This document shows, one piece after another, positions 36,276 to 45,320 of a stretch of 64,000 nt of DNA. Within the stretch, counting starts at the first letter, position 1. The number at the start of each line of letters is the position of its first letter. Under the pieces are notes generated by a model. The model searched no databases, had not been told where the DNA came from, and saw only the letters and a list, made by a program, of their open reading frames with translations. Source of the DNA: Candidatus Pantoea gossypiicola (GTDB lineage: Bacteria > Pseudomonadota > Gammaproteobacteria > Enterobacterales > Enterobacteriaceae); contig NZ_VWVM01000007.1 of the NCBI RefSeq assembly GCF_008632075.1, positions 124,001 to 188,000 on the forward strand. Reading direction: 5' to 3'. The translations under genes were made by a program, and so were the position numbers.

Positions 36276-36518
36276 TGCGGTTCACTCACTTAACTGGAAA
36301 GGCGCAGATTGTAGTGATCTGCTCACTGAGACGCCAGCGTCAAAAAATTGCCGTAAATGTGTCATATTGTATCTGCTTAATATCTAACCCTTTTTAGCTG
36401 AGTTACCCTTCAGCCTTACGACGAAAGGTCAAATTAACGCTATATTTTCCTTTCCCATACAGCACGTTGTCGCGGATAATGCGCCGCGTTCATGTCCTCC
36501 AAAAATGGCGTAACGTTT

Positions 36519-38021
36519 ATGCTACATCTGTTTGCTGGTCTAGACCTCAGTACTAGCCTGTTATTGGTTCTTGCCCTGCTGTTTGTATTGTTTTACGAAG
36601 CGATCAACGGTTTCCACGACACGGCCAACGCAGTTGCGACGGTCATCTATACGCGTGCCATGCGTGCCCAGCTTGCTGTGGTGATGGCGGGTGTATTCAA
36701 CTTCCTTGGCGTGCTACTCGGTGGATTGAGTGTTGCTTACGCTATTGTTCATATGCTTCCCACCGATCTGTTGTTGAATGTTGGATCGGCTCACGGTCTC
36801 GCCATGGTGTTTTCTATGCTGCTGGCGGCGATTATCTGGAACCTCGGCACCTGGTATCTCGGTCTGCCGGCCTCCAGCTCCCATACGCTGATCGGTGCCA
36901 TTATCGGTATCGGTCTGACCAACGCCCTGATGAGCGGAACCTCGGTGGTTGATGCGCTCAATATCCCGAAAGTCCTGAACATCTTCCTTTCTCTGATCCT
37001 GTCGCCGATTGTTGGCCTGGTGATCGCAGGCGGCTTAATCTTCATTCTGCGTCGCTACTGGAGCAATACTAAAAAGCGTGCGCGTATTCATATGACGCCT
37101 GCTGACCGCGAGAAGATCGACGGCAAGAAAAAGCCGCCGTTCTGGACCCGCATCGCCTTGATTGTTTCGGCAATTGGCGTGAGCTATTCGCACGGCGCGA
37201 ATGACGGTCAGAAAGGCATTGGCCTGATCATGCTGGTCCTGATTGGCGTGGCTCCGGCCGGTTTCGTGGTGAATATGAATGCCTCCGGTTATGACATCAC
37301 GCGTACCCGCGATGCGGTCAATCACCTGGAGCAGTATTACCAGCAGCATAATGCCTCGCTGACGCACATCATCCAGATGGCACCGCCTAAGCTGCCAACG
37401 CCGGAAGAAGTGCCAGCGACCAGCCCGCAGGAGTTTCACTGTGACAGCGCGCGCGCGCTGCAGGCAGTTCAGCGTGCTCAGGTGTTGCTGAACAACCTGC
37501 AGAGCTACGACCAGCTGACGGTTGATCAGCGCGGTCAGATGCGTCGTCTGCTGCTGTGTATCTCAGATACCGCTGATAAAGCGGCCCGTCTGGAAGAGAC
37601 CTCGCCAGATGACAAGCGTTTCCTCAATAAGCTGAAAAGCGACCTGCTTGGCACCATTGAGTATGCGCCGATCTGGATTATTGTGGCCGTCGCGCTGGCG
37701 CTGGGCATCGGCACCATGATTGGCTGGCGTCGTGTTGCCACCACCATTGGTGAGAAGATTGGTAAAAAAGGCATGACCTACGCACAGGGCATGTCAGCAC
37801 AGGTGACAGCCGCGCTGTCGATTGGCGTCGCCAGCTATACCGGCATGCCCGTCTCCACTACGCATATCCTCTCTTCATCCGTAGCCGGTACGATGCTGGT
37901 GGACGGGGGCGGACTGCAGAGCCGGACCATCAAGAATATCGCCATGGCGTGGATCTTCACCCTGCCGGTCTGTATTCTGCTGTCAGGTTCGCTCTACTGG
38001 ATAGCCTTAAAACTGGTGTGA
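36519..38021 (+). CDS. pitA: Low-affinity phosphate/metal transporter PitA
   Basis: Inner-membrane symporter for metal-phosphate complexes. The product is 500 residues (E. coli 499). The two PiT signatures are visible: [17 protein letters not shown] near the N-terminus and [16 protein letters not shown] in the middle, plus the C-terminal [16 protein letters not shown]. The ATG at 36519 reproduces the E. coli N-terminus; an in-frame ATG at 36492 adds nine residues. A bidirectional terminator separates it from uspB. Confidence 0.96.
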   Translation: MLHLFAGLDLSTSLLLVLALLFVLFYEAINGFHDTANAVATVIYTRAMRAQLAVVMAGVFNFLGVLLGGLSVAYAIVHMLPTDLLLNVGSAHGLAMVFSMLLAAIIWNLGTWYLGLPASSSHTLIGAIIGIGLTNALMSGTSVVDALNIPKVLNIFLSLILSPIVGLVIAGGLIFILRRYWSNTKKRARIHMTPADREKIDGKKKPPFWTRIALIVSAIGVSYSHGANDGQKGIGLIMLVLIGVAPAGFVVNMNASGYDITRTRDAVNHLEQYYQQHNASLTHIIQMAPPKLPTPEEVPATSPQEFHCDSARALQAVQRAQVLLNNLQSYDQLTVDQRGQMRRLLLCISDTADKAARLEETSPDDKRFLNKLKSDLLGTIEYAPIWIIVAVALALGIGTMIGWRRVATTIGEKIGKKGMTYAQGMSAQVTAALSIGVASYTGMPVSTTHILSSSVAGTMLVDGGGLQSRTIKNIAMAWIFTLPVCILLSGSLYWIALKLV

Positions 38022-38032
38022 TACCAGCAGAC

Positions 38033-38061
38033 AAAAGGGCGACGTAAGTCGCCCTTTTTTA
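38033..38061. terminator. Bidirectional terminator between pitA and uspB
   Basis: AAAAGGGCGAC and GTCGCCCTTTT with a GTAA loop and six T residues on the plus strand; A-rich on the other side. Confidence 0.9.
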
Positions 38062-38394
38062 ATGCCAGATCGCCAGCGCCACCAGACTGATCACTACCAG
38101 TCCGCACAGTGCACTGGTCAGAAGAAACTGCCCCCGCACCCGCTCGCAGCGCCGGATAAACTCATCGTCATGATGATCAAGATAGCGCTTTGCCCAGATA
38201 TAAGTGACCAGCCGCACCTGCTTGCTCGGCTGACCGTGAGAGGTGAAGAATCCCGCTCCATCGACATACTGATACAGCAGCGGATCACAACCCCGTAATA
38301 CCGCCAGCAGCGCACGCAGCGATGAAAAATAGCGCGCCATATTCACGATACACACGACACAAAGAGCCCAAAAAAGCGCAATAGTGCTGATCAT
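38059..38394 (-). CDS. uspB: Universal stress protein B
   Basis: Small inner-membrane stress protein, 111 residues as in E. coli, with hydrophobic segments at both ends and a charged centre ([23 protein letters not shown]). In E. coli it is sigmaS-dependent and linked to ethanol resistance. Divergent from uspA, as in E. coli. Confidence 0.94.
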   Translation of the reverse strand: MISTIALFWALCVVCIVNMARYFSSLRALLAVLRGCDPLLYQYVDGAGFFTSHGQPSKQVRLVTYIWAKRYLDHHDDEFIRRCERVRGQFLLTSALCGLVVISLVALAIWH

Positions 38395-38809
38395 ATTCTC
38401 CCCCTCCCGGCTGGCATCGCAGCAACAGACCCAGCGTCAGACACTGTATCCGCCTGCAGAAAAAACCAGCCACTGAATCACCGGACTGCGAAAATTTTCG
38501 ACCCCCTGAGCGGCTGCGAACCGGACCGCCTTTTTTCAGTGTAGGAGAATTCTTTACATTTTTTCCAACGATGATTTTCGTTCAGCGCGAGTAAATCTGT
38601 CATAGCCTTGATCTTATTCATAAGCCAGGCGGCAACGGCAGCATTTGCCGTGAGAGAAGGCTATACTCAGAACATAACAACATCATCACCTGCAATGCAG
38701 GTAGACACTTTGGTGGCGCTCATCGCCCGCTCGCGCAAAGGATTTCGCTAAGCTGTGACGCGGCAGGAACACCGGATGCCATCCTTAATCTCGTGAAAGG
38801 AGTTTTATC
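38395..38809. promoter_or_regulatory. Divergent uspB/uspA control region
   Basis: 415 bases with no gene. CTATACT (38661-38667) on the plus strand is a plausible -10 about 143 bases before uspA; no good -35 is seen at 17 bases. AAAGGAG lies just upstream of the uspA ATG. I see no clear operator. Confidence 0.4.
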
Positions 38810-39247
38810 ATGGCTTATAAACACATCCTGATTGCAGTAGACCTTTCTCCCGAAAGTCAGTTACTGGTGGATAAGGCCGTCTCGCTGGCTCGACCGTACG
38901 ATGCCAGAATTTCCCTGATTCACGTTGATGTGAATTACTCCGACCTCTACACCGGCCTGATTGATGTCAACTTAGGGGATATGCAGAAGCGTATCTCTGA
39001 AGAGACGCATGCGGCACTGAAAGGATTATCAGATGCCGCAGGGTATCCAATCAGTGAAACGCTGAGCGGCAGTGGTGATCTCGGCCAGGTGCTGGTTGAC
39101 GCGATCAAAAAATATGACGTTGACCTGGTGGTGTGTGGTCATCACCAGGATTTCTGGAGCAAGCTGATGTCTTCAGCCCGTCAGTTGATCAACACCGTGC
39201 ACATCGACATGCTGATTGTGCCGTTACGCGATGAAGATGAAGCGTAA
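38810..39247 (+). CDS. uspA: Universal stress protein A
   Basis: Cytoplasmic universal stress protein, 145 residues, nearly the E. coli length. It has the typical N-terminal [20 protein letters not shown] and the C-terminal [21 protein letters not shown]. As in E. coli UspA, the ATP-binding G-2x-G-9x-G pattern is not obvious. In E. coli dtpB follows; here a microcin-like peptide gene lies between uspA and rsmJ. Confidence 0.95.
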   Translation: MAYKHILIAVDLSPESQLLVDKAVSLARPYDARISLIHVDVNYSDLYTGLIDVNLGDMQKRISEETHAALKGLSDAAGYPISETLSGSGDLGQVLVDAIKKYDVDLVVCGHHQDFWSKLMSSARQLINTVHIDMLIVPLRDEDEA

Positions 39248-39258
39248 CCGCTGTGATT

Positions 39259-39284
39259 AAAGCCGGTGCAAGCCGGCTTTTTTA
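39259..39284 (+). terminator. Rho-independent terminator of uspA
   Basis: AAAGCCGG and CCGGCTTT with a 6-base loop, followed by TTTA. Confidence 0.8.
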
Positions 39285-39681
39285 TCGGGCTGAATAGCGT
39301 TATTCTGGCCTGCTATTTAAGCGCCTGATTCCCCGGCAACGCCACCTGGATTGCTTTTTATTAATAAAGATATCTGCCAGCCTGACTTTACACAAAACTA
39401 AATATCCGCTGCTTTATCATTTCTGATCTCTGTTTATATTACCTCCTTTTAGCGCTGTAATTACAGTTCCATACATAAATCCAAAGCCATCGTTACATTG
39501 CTCATTCATCCAGTCGAAAATGATAGAAACTTTATTAATAGCAAAGCGTAACTTATCAAAATCTTACTATAGGAGAAGGTTAATTTATCCGTTATCTTTC
39601 GCTGGCTTATCTGCTGCGCAGGCAACGGATAAAGCAGAATAATGATTCCCATTATTTAAAAAACCAATAAGGATATTAAAA
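39285..39681 (+). promoter_or_regulatory. AT-rich leader region of the peptide gene with a 10-bp inverted repeat
   Basis: About 400 bases, much richer in A/T than its flanks. TTTATCCGTT (39584-39593) and AACGGATAAA (39624-39633) are perfect inverted arms with a 30-base loop, ending 48 bases before the peptide ATG. An AGGAGAAGG stretch at 39571-39579 looks like a strong ribosome-binding site but no ATG/GTG follows at normal spacing. A 40-codon frame starting at ATG 39520 runs through it; I do not call it a gene. Confidence 0.45.
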
Positions 39682-39924
39682 ATGAGAGAGATTAATCAGA
39701 CAGAAATTGCTGCCGTTAGCGGCGCGGGCCTGACTGAATTTCTGGGTGAGGTTAACACCGCACTGACTGAAGTATCAGGTTTATATGACACCACCGTCGC
39801 ATCAATCAAGGAAAGCACTGATCTGGGCCAGACTCTGGGTCTGACTTACAAAGCGATTGGCCTGAACTTCGCCAAAAGCTTTTTGAACGCATTTTCAGGC
39901 TTCCTGACTAAATTAGCGGCCTGA
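39682..39924 (+). CDS. Class II microcin-like precursor peptide (orphan)
   Basis: 80 residues with a good ribosome-binding site (AAGGAT). The N-terminus MREINQTEIAAVSGA matches the double-glycine-type leader of class II microcins (for example MREI... ending SGA in microcin H47). Cleavage after residue 15 by a C39-peptidase ABC transporter would release a 65-residue peptide without cysteine, with two amphipathic or hydrophobic stretches (VASIKESTDLGQTLGLTYKA; NFAKSFLNAFSGFLTKLA). There is no Ser-rich siderophore-type tail. No transporter, immunity or maturation gene is adjacent. Its mature activity is unknown; it could be a bacteriocin or another secreted signal peptide. Confidence 0.7.
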   Translation: MREINQTEIAAVSGAGLTEFLGEVNTALTEVSGLYDTTVASIKESTDLGQTLGLTYKAIGLNFAKSFLNAFSGFLTKLAA

Positions 39925-39973
39925 CCGAATCAGTAGCACCGCATTAACGCGACAATGCGCGTGCGGATAATTA

Positions 39974-40008
39974 AAGCCTGCCTGATAATACTTCAGACAG
40001 GCTTTTTT
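39974..40008 (+). terminator. Rho-independent terminator of the peptide gene
   Basis: Arms 39974-39985 and 39993-40004 pair at 11 of 12 positions, followed by TTTT. Confidence 0.85.
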
Positions 40009-40113
40009 ATTTAGCAAAAATATTATGCCAGGTCGCTTTCAGACCGGGCATACGGAGATAAGCGGCAGGAAAATTATTATGACCTGAAACAATCGCTTCA
40101 GATCGTCATTCGT

Positions 40114-40872
40114 CTAAAGCGTACTGACCAGCGGCGGATAAATATCAAAACGATGGCTTTTCGTCACCACAGCCGCCTGCGTCACTACGCCCGCCAGCGG
40201 CGGTGCATAGTCTGGCCGTTTAACCACGATACGTTTCTTCGCCAGCCGCCGGGCCGGTTCCAGTAGCGCATCCGCATCTTCATCCGGCCCCACCAGCGAC
40301 TGAAAGACCCGCATCTCCTTTTTCACCAGCGCACTTTTCTGGCGATGGGGATACATCGGGTCAAGATAGACCACATCCGGCTGCGGCGTGATATCGCCCA
40401 GCGCCTGCGCACTGGCTGCATGAATCAGCGTCAGGCGTTCGCGCAGCCAGGGACCAATTTCCGCATCCTGATAACCGCGCTGCAGGCCATCTTCCAGCAG
40501 TGCAGCCACCACCGGATGACGTTCCAGCATTCGCACCCGGCAGCCCAGGGCCGCCAGTACAAACGCATCACGTCCCAATCCGGCCGTCGCATCCACTACA
40601 TCCGGCAGATAGCCGCCTTTGATGCCGACCGCTTTGGCAACAGCTTCGCCGCGTCCACCGCCGAAGCGACGGCGATGTGCCATTGCTCCGGTGACAAAAT
40701 CAACAAAAATACCGCCCAGCTTTGGCTCATCACGCTTGCGAAGCTCAAGGTGCGTCGGTGTCTGCACCAGTGCCAGTAGCGCATCTTCATCGTGCTCCAG
40801 CTGCCAGCGCTGCGCTAAACGTGATAAGGCGCCGTCTCCGGCGCCTGACTCATCGAGCAAACAGATTTTCAC
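40114..40872 (-). CDS. rsmJ: 16S rRNA (guanine1516-N2)-methyltransferase RsmJ
   Basis: Methylates G1516 of 16S rRNA with SAM. The product is 252 residues. It has the SAM-binding region [16 protein letters not shown], the catalytic-type [20 protein letters not shown] and the N-terminal [10 protein letters not shown] of the family. It starts 8 bases after the prlC stop on the same strand, so the two are one operon, as in E. coli. Confidence 0.95.
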   Translation of the reverse strand: MKICLLDESGAGDGALSRLAQRWQLEHDEDALLALVQTPTHLELRKRDEPKLGGIFVDFVTGAMAHRRRFGGGRGEAVAKAVGIKGGYLPDVVDATAGLGRDAFVLAALGCRVRMLERHPVVAALLEDGLQRGYQDAEIGPWLRERLTLIHAASAQALGDITPQPDVVYLDPMYPHRQKSALVKKEMRVFQSLVGPDEDADALLEPARRLAKKRIVVKRPDYAPPLAGVVTQAAVVTKSHRFDIYPPLVSTL

Positions 40873-40880
40873 GAACCGAC

Positions 40881-42923
40881 TTATCCCTGAATGCCGTAAT
40901 GTTCCAGCATCGCATCGAGCTGCGGCTCACGGCCACGGAAGCGTTTGAACAGCTCCATCGGCTCTTCAGAACCGCCACGCGTCAGGATGTTATCCAGGAA
41001 TGACTGACCAGTTTCACGGTTAAATATGCCCTCTTCCTCGAAGCGGGAGTAAGCATCCGCCGCCAGCACGTCCGCCCACAGATAGCTGTAGTAACCCGCT
41101 GCATAGCCACCGGCAAAGATGTGGCTGAAGGCGTGTGGGAAACGGCCCCACTCCGGACTCGGAACGACCGCCACGCGGCTTTTCACTTCGCGCAGGGTTT
41201 CCAGAATCTGCGCGCCTTTCTCCGGATTAAACTCGGTATGCAGACGGAAATCGAACAGGCCGAACTCCAGCTGACGCAGGATAAACAGCGCGGCCTGATA
41301 GTTTTTCGCCGCCAGCATTTTATCCAGTAGCGCTTTCGGCAGCGGTTCGCCGGTCTCAAAATGACCCGAGATAAATGCCAGCGCGTCCGGCTCCCAGCAC
41401 CAGTTTTCCATGAACTGGCTTGGCAGTTCGACCGCATCCCATGGCACACCGCTGATACCGGAAACGCCAGGCGCTTCGATGCGGGTCAGCATATGGTGCA
41501 GGCCGTGACCAAACTCATGGAACAGGGTAATCACTTCGTCATGGGTAAACAGCGCAGGTTTGCCTTTCACCGGACGGTTAAAATTACAGGTCAGGTAGGC
41601 AACGGGCTTCTGCAGGCTGCCATCGGCTTTACGCATCTGGCCCACGCAGTCATCCATCCAGGCACCACCACGTTTGTGCTCACGGGCGTAAAGGTCGAGA
41701 TAGAAGCTGCCGCGCAGTTCACCGGTTTCATCAAACAGATCAAAGAACTTCACGTCAGGATGATAAACCTCAACGTCGGTACGCTGCTTCGCAGTGATAC
41801 CGTAAATGCGTTTCACCACTTCGAACAGACCAGCGACCGCACGCTCTTCAGGGAAGTAAGGACGCAGCTGCTCATCGCTGATGGTGTAGAGATGCTGCTT
41901 CTGCTTTTCACCGTAATAAGTGAGATCCCACGGATTAAGCTGCTCAACGCCATGCTCTTTCTGCGCGAAGGCGCGCAGCTGCTCCAGCTCTTTTTCACCC
42001 TGCGGACGTGCGCGTTCAGCCAGATCATTCAGGAAGTCGATGACCTGAGACGGGCTTTGCGCCATTTTGGTCGCCAGCGATTTATCCGCGTAGGAGTCGA
42101 AGCCCAGCAGCTGAGCCAGCTCGTGACGCAGCGCCAGCTCTTCCGCCATGATGGGGCCGTTGTCCCATTTACCGGCGTTCGGACCCTGATCGGAGGCGCG
42201 TGTCGCATAGGCGCGATACATCTCTTCGCGCAGTGCCGCGTTGTCGCAGTAAGTCATGACAGGCAGATAGCTTGGGATGTCCAGCGTCAGCAGCCAGCCC
42301 TCCTGCTCTTTGGCTTCAGCCTGGGCTTTTGCCGCTGCCAGCGCGCTTTCCGGCATACCGGCCAGCTCGCTTTCATCGGTGATCAGCTTGCTCCATCCCA
42401 TAGTGGCATCGAGCACGTTGTTGCTGTAAGCCGAGCCCAGCTCAGAAAGGCGCGCGGCGATTTCGCCATAGCGCTGCTGTTTATCTTTTGGCAGACCGAT
42501 GCCAGAGAGTTCAAAATCACGCAGGGCGTTATCGACCGCTTTCTTCTGCGCCAGATCCAGTGCCGCGTATTGATCGCCCTCTTTCAGGTTGCGATACGCC
42601 TGATACAGCCCTTCATGCTGACCGACCCAGGTGCTGTACTCAGAGAGCAGCGGCAGCGTCTGTTCATAGGCTTCACGCAGCTCCGGGCTGTTTTTTACCG
42701 AATTAAGATGGCTGACCGGGGAGAAAATACGGCTCAGGCGGTCATCCGTTTCAGCCAGTGGCTGAACCAGGTTATCCCAGGTGTAGGGCGCACCCTGCGC
42801 CACAACTTTTTCAACTTCTGCGCGGCACTGGGTCAGCACTTCCGTCACAGCAGGCACCACATGTTCAGGCTGGATGGCAGAAAAAGGGGGAAGCGTAAAA
42901 GATGTCAGTAGCGGATTGGTCAT
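40881..42923 (-). CDS. prlC: Oligopeptidase A (PrlC)
   Basis: Cytoplasmic M3-family zinc metallopeptidase that degrades signal peptides and other short peptides. The product is 680 residues, the E. coli length. The catalytic motif HEFGH ([16 protein letters not shown]) is intact, followed by the downstream zinc-ligand region. In E. coli rlmJ is next; here the fimbrial island starts about 260 bases upstream of prlC. Confidence 0.96.
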   Translation of the reverse strand: MTNPLLTSFTLPPFSAIQPEHVVPAVTEVLTQCRAEVEKVVAQGAPYTWDNLVQPLAETDDRLSRIFSPVSHLNSVKNSPELREAYEQTLPLLSEYSTWVGQHEGLYQAYRNLKEGDQYAALDLAQKKAVDNALRDFELSGIGLPKDKQQRYGEIAARLSELGSAYSNNVLDATMGWSKLITDESELAGMPESALAAAKAQAEAKEQEGWLLTLDIPSYLPVMTYCDNAALREEMYRAYATRASDQGPNAGKWDNGPIMAEELALRHELAQLLGFDSYADKSLATKMAQSPSQVIDFLNDLAERARPQGEKELEQLRAFAQKEHGVEQLNPWDLTYYGEKQKQHLYTISDEQLRPYFPEERAVAGLFEVVKRIYGITAKQRTDVEVYHPDVKFFDLFDETGELRGSFYLDLYAREHKRGGAWMDDCVGQMRKADGSLQKPVAYLTCNFNRPVKGKPALFTHDEVITLFHEFGHGLHHMLTRIEAPGVSGISGVPWDAVELPSQFMENWCWEPDALAFISGHFETGEPLPKALLDKMLAAKNYQAALFILRQLEFGLFDFRLHTEFNPEKGAQILETLREVKSRVAVVPSPEWGRFPHAFSHIFAGGYAAGYYSYLWADVLAADAYSRFEEEGIFNRETGQSFLDNILTRGGSEEPMELFKRFRGREPQLDAMLEHYGIQG

Positions 42924-43180
42924 AGCGCAGTCCTTTATCGATGTATGGGGCGCAGCGGGTCGCGCAACGCAATCTAAGTAACATGCGGCTTAGTGTAGTG
43001 AAAATCAATGGGGTCAGGACGAGATGGGGAAGAAACGCGCGTAACCGGATAAGCCAGACGAGTGAGGTGAACAGCACCGGCCTGAAGCAACAGATACCAA
43101 GCCGTCACTGATTTGCAGAATGCGCATCCGGCCGTAGCAGACTTATCAGCCGTACCGCGCGTATTCCACGGGTCGTTCCA

Positions 43181-44671
43181 TTACGTCACATTGACAACTT
43201 TTATCTGATATAACATCACTGCATTCGCGGGTATTAACGGCGGGCGTCCTTTCTGCCCATAGGCAAGTTCAGGAGGCACAGCAACCTGCTCTATGCCATG
43301 ATTATTCATCGAACGGATAATCGATTTAAATAATGCAGGATATTTGTTGAGTGGCAGTACCAATACCTTACCTTTTTCATTCATGTCATTAATAACTGTT
43401 CCATTCCACAAGCTTTCACGGATAACCACGGCAACTGTATCTCCTTCGCTGATTTTACCCGCGCCTTTTTCCAGCACTTTATAGTAGTACCCCATGGCAC
43501 TGCGTTTAACACCGGGTTCTTTTGAGAAGCGTTTAAGGAAGCGATTACCTTCATCCTGGTCTGTAGAGGAATTATCGGTCTTTTTTTCTGACATTGCATA
43601 GAGCTGATAAAGCACTGCAGCCAGTTTCTCTTTTTTGACCGTTAACTGATTATTCATCATGTCGCTGGCTCCACGCAGTACCACTGGCCATGCAAGGTGG
43701 TAGCCGTCGGCGGCCTTTTTGCTAATCATGCCTTCCATTTCCTGCCCCCAGTAAGCGCCAACGGCATAATCTCTGATTTCATCTGCGCTTTTTGGGGTAA
43801 AAGCGGCTGGGGTATTACGGCTGGACAAAAGCGTCGCAATTTTCTCATTTTTAGCTGCTATTTCTTTATCGGCTTCGCTTTTCTTCACTCTCAGGTCAGT
43901 CAGCAGCTTTTGACTCTCCATGAGCTTTTGCTGCAACGCGTTAATTTCCTTTATCCGCACATCCGCTTCCCGATCGATAGCAGCCAGCTTCTCATCTTTA
44001 ACGGCCAGTTCTTTATCAGCCTCGCTTTTTTTTACTCTCCAGTCAGCCAGCAGCCGCTCACTCTCATTAACCTTTTGCTGTAATGTATTGATTTCTTTTA
44101 TGCGCATATCCGCTTCCTGATCGACAGTCGTCAGTTTCGCGGTTAATGCGACGATATCATCCTGGCTTTTTAATAGTGCCTGCTGAAGCTTTTCAGCTTT
44201 TTTCTGGATCACCGTGGCAGATTGATCGCCGATTATTTTGTTTTCAGCTGACGTTACCTGATCCTTATTCTGCGCTGTTCCTGCTAATGAAAGAGGCACG
44301 GGCAAGAGATGAGGACACAATACGGGTGATACAGTGGCCATTTTACTTTTTTTCTCAACGGACGGGTTTGCATCAGCGGGTTCACGATGAAAAAGATGGC
44401 CACCCGGCTTTTTGATTGCAGCCTTTACCCGATGATCATGCTGTTGAAATGCATTGGCTGCATGACTCACTTTTTGCTGGGGCACAATCATAGCTGGTGG
44501 TAAACCTTCATCGCCGACAGGGTTCAGCCAGGCGTCTGGTTTGTTCGTCCTGATAATCGCATCGAGAGAAGCCATCGCTTCCTGCTCATTCGCTTCCGCA
44601 TACTTGTTTGTACTGATACCTGACATAATCAGCAGAGTTAAAGAGATAAGTTTTAAACCATCGCTCTTCAC
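43181..44671 (-). CDS. FKBP-type peptidyl-prolyl isomerase with duplicated coiled coil, fimbrial operon
   Basis: 496 residues; the last gene of the fimbrial operon. After a signal-peptide-like segment (residues 7-26) comes a low-complexity linker, then a coiled coil (about 150-283) built of two near-identical 49-residue units (184-232 and 233-281). An FKBP N-terminal dimerisation-like domain (about 296-385) and an FKBP_C domain (about 390-495; PPELAYGQKGRPP, IPANAV) follow. Usual active-site residues in the HYTG and FDSS positions are altered, so activity may be reduced. The GTG start overlaps the upstream stop (GTGA). Likely a periplasmic folding helper for pilus parts. Confidence 0.85.
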   Translation of the reverse strand: MKSDGLKLISLTLLIMSGISTNKYAEANEQEAMASLDAIIRTNKPDAWLNPVGDEGLPPAMIVPQQKVSHAANAFQQHDHRVKAAIKKPGGHLFHREPADANPSVEKKSKMATVSPVLCPHLLPVPLSLAGTAQNKDQVTSAENKIIGDQSATVIQKKAEKLQQALLKSQDDIVALTAKLTTVDQEADMRIKEINTLQQKVNESERLLADWRVKKSEADKELAVKDEKLAAIDREADVRIKEINALQQKLMESQKLLTDLRVKKSEADKEIAAKNEKIATLLSSRNTPAAFTPKSADEIRDYAVGAYWGQEMEGMISKKAADGYHLAWPVVLRGASDMMNNQLTVKKEKLAAVLYQLYAMSEKKTDNSSTDQDEGNRFLKRFSKEPGVKRSAMGYYYKVLEKGAGKISEGDTVAVVIRESLWNGTVINDMNEKGKVLVLPLNKYPALFKSIIRSMNNHGIEQVAVPPELAYGQKGRPPLIPANAVMLYQIKVVNVT

Positions 44672-45225
44672 TGGAGATTTTCTCCGTAACTAATCAGAGC
44701 CTGCTGAAGATCCTGTTCAATATCATGGCAAAGCTTTTGCGTTTTATATTTATAAAGTGCATCGACCGTCTCTTTTGTCTGACTATTAATATCCTGACGT
44801 AGTGAGCTATAAAGTGAGGCATTCTTCAGTAGCCCGGAAAATGCAACACGTCTTTTTTCATACATAGCGGCATTGATTTTCCCCAGAGCGATCAACTCGC
44901 GCTGGCACTGCTCTACCGGACCCTCTGTTTTAATTACAGGCTGGACGGCATTAACAGACCTGGATGAATCCTGCACATTTACGGCTAGTTCCTTTTTTGC
45001 TCCGCTATAACTGCTCATTCGTTCTGACCTGATACTCTGACATCCTGTCAAAATGACTCCTGCAGCAATCATCATGCTGCATATAAGAAACTGACCTGCG
45101 GGGCTCTTGTCACTCTTTTTAGCGGAAATATTGACTGCAACTATTTTTCTGACAATCAGCATCTGAAGAAAAGAAAATAACAAAACGAATCTAGTCTCTC
45201 GCTCTTTTTTATTAAATAATTTCAT
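44668..45225 (-). CDS. Lipobox-containing protein of the fimbrial operon
   Basis: 185 residues from the ATG at 45225, which is preceded by GAGG; an in-frame TTG at 45246 adds seven. A lipobox (ILTGC, Cys 62) follows a hydrophobic run, but the presequence is far longer than normal and has another hydrophobic run at about 12-30. The true start may lie further in (ATG codons at residues 22 and 51-52). The mature part is charged and helical, with two cysteines (EQCQRE; KLCHDIE). Function not recognised. It overlaps the FKBP gene by four bases, so they are co-translated. Confidence 0.7.
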   Translation of the reverse strand: MKLFNKKERETRFVLLFSFLQMLIVRKIVAVNISAKKSDKSPAGQFLICSMMIAAGVILTGCQSIRSERMSSYSGAKKELAVNVQDSSRSVNAVQPVIKTEGPVEQCQRELIALGKINAAMYEKRRVAFSGLLKNASLYSSLRQDINSQTKETVDALYKYKTQKLCHDIEQDLQQALISYGENLQ

Positions 45226-45320
45226 TATGTCAGCCTCATCACTCAATTAACGAAATATCCCCGAAGAAGGGCAAAATGACGGCTGAATAACAGCCGGTTC
45301 CACCCGGAACTGACAGGACG

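Noticed and set aside
39520..39642. 40-codon frame ending LSFAGLSAAQATDKAE upstream of the microcin-like gene
   Set aside because: Considered as a leader peptide or immunity gene because the end looks signal-peptide-like, but there is no good ribosome-binding site and the length is within chance.
41361..42911. Long open frame on the plus strand, over 500 codons, opposite prlC
   Set aside because: Antisense shadow of the conserved prlC reading frame. No family features and no plausible ribosome-binding site.
42924..43060. Heat-shock (sigma32) promoter before prlC
   Set aside because: A CCCCATACA-like -10 is present, but no -35 element at the proper spacing could be found.
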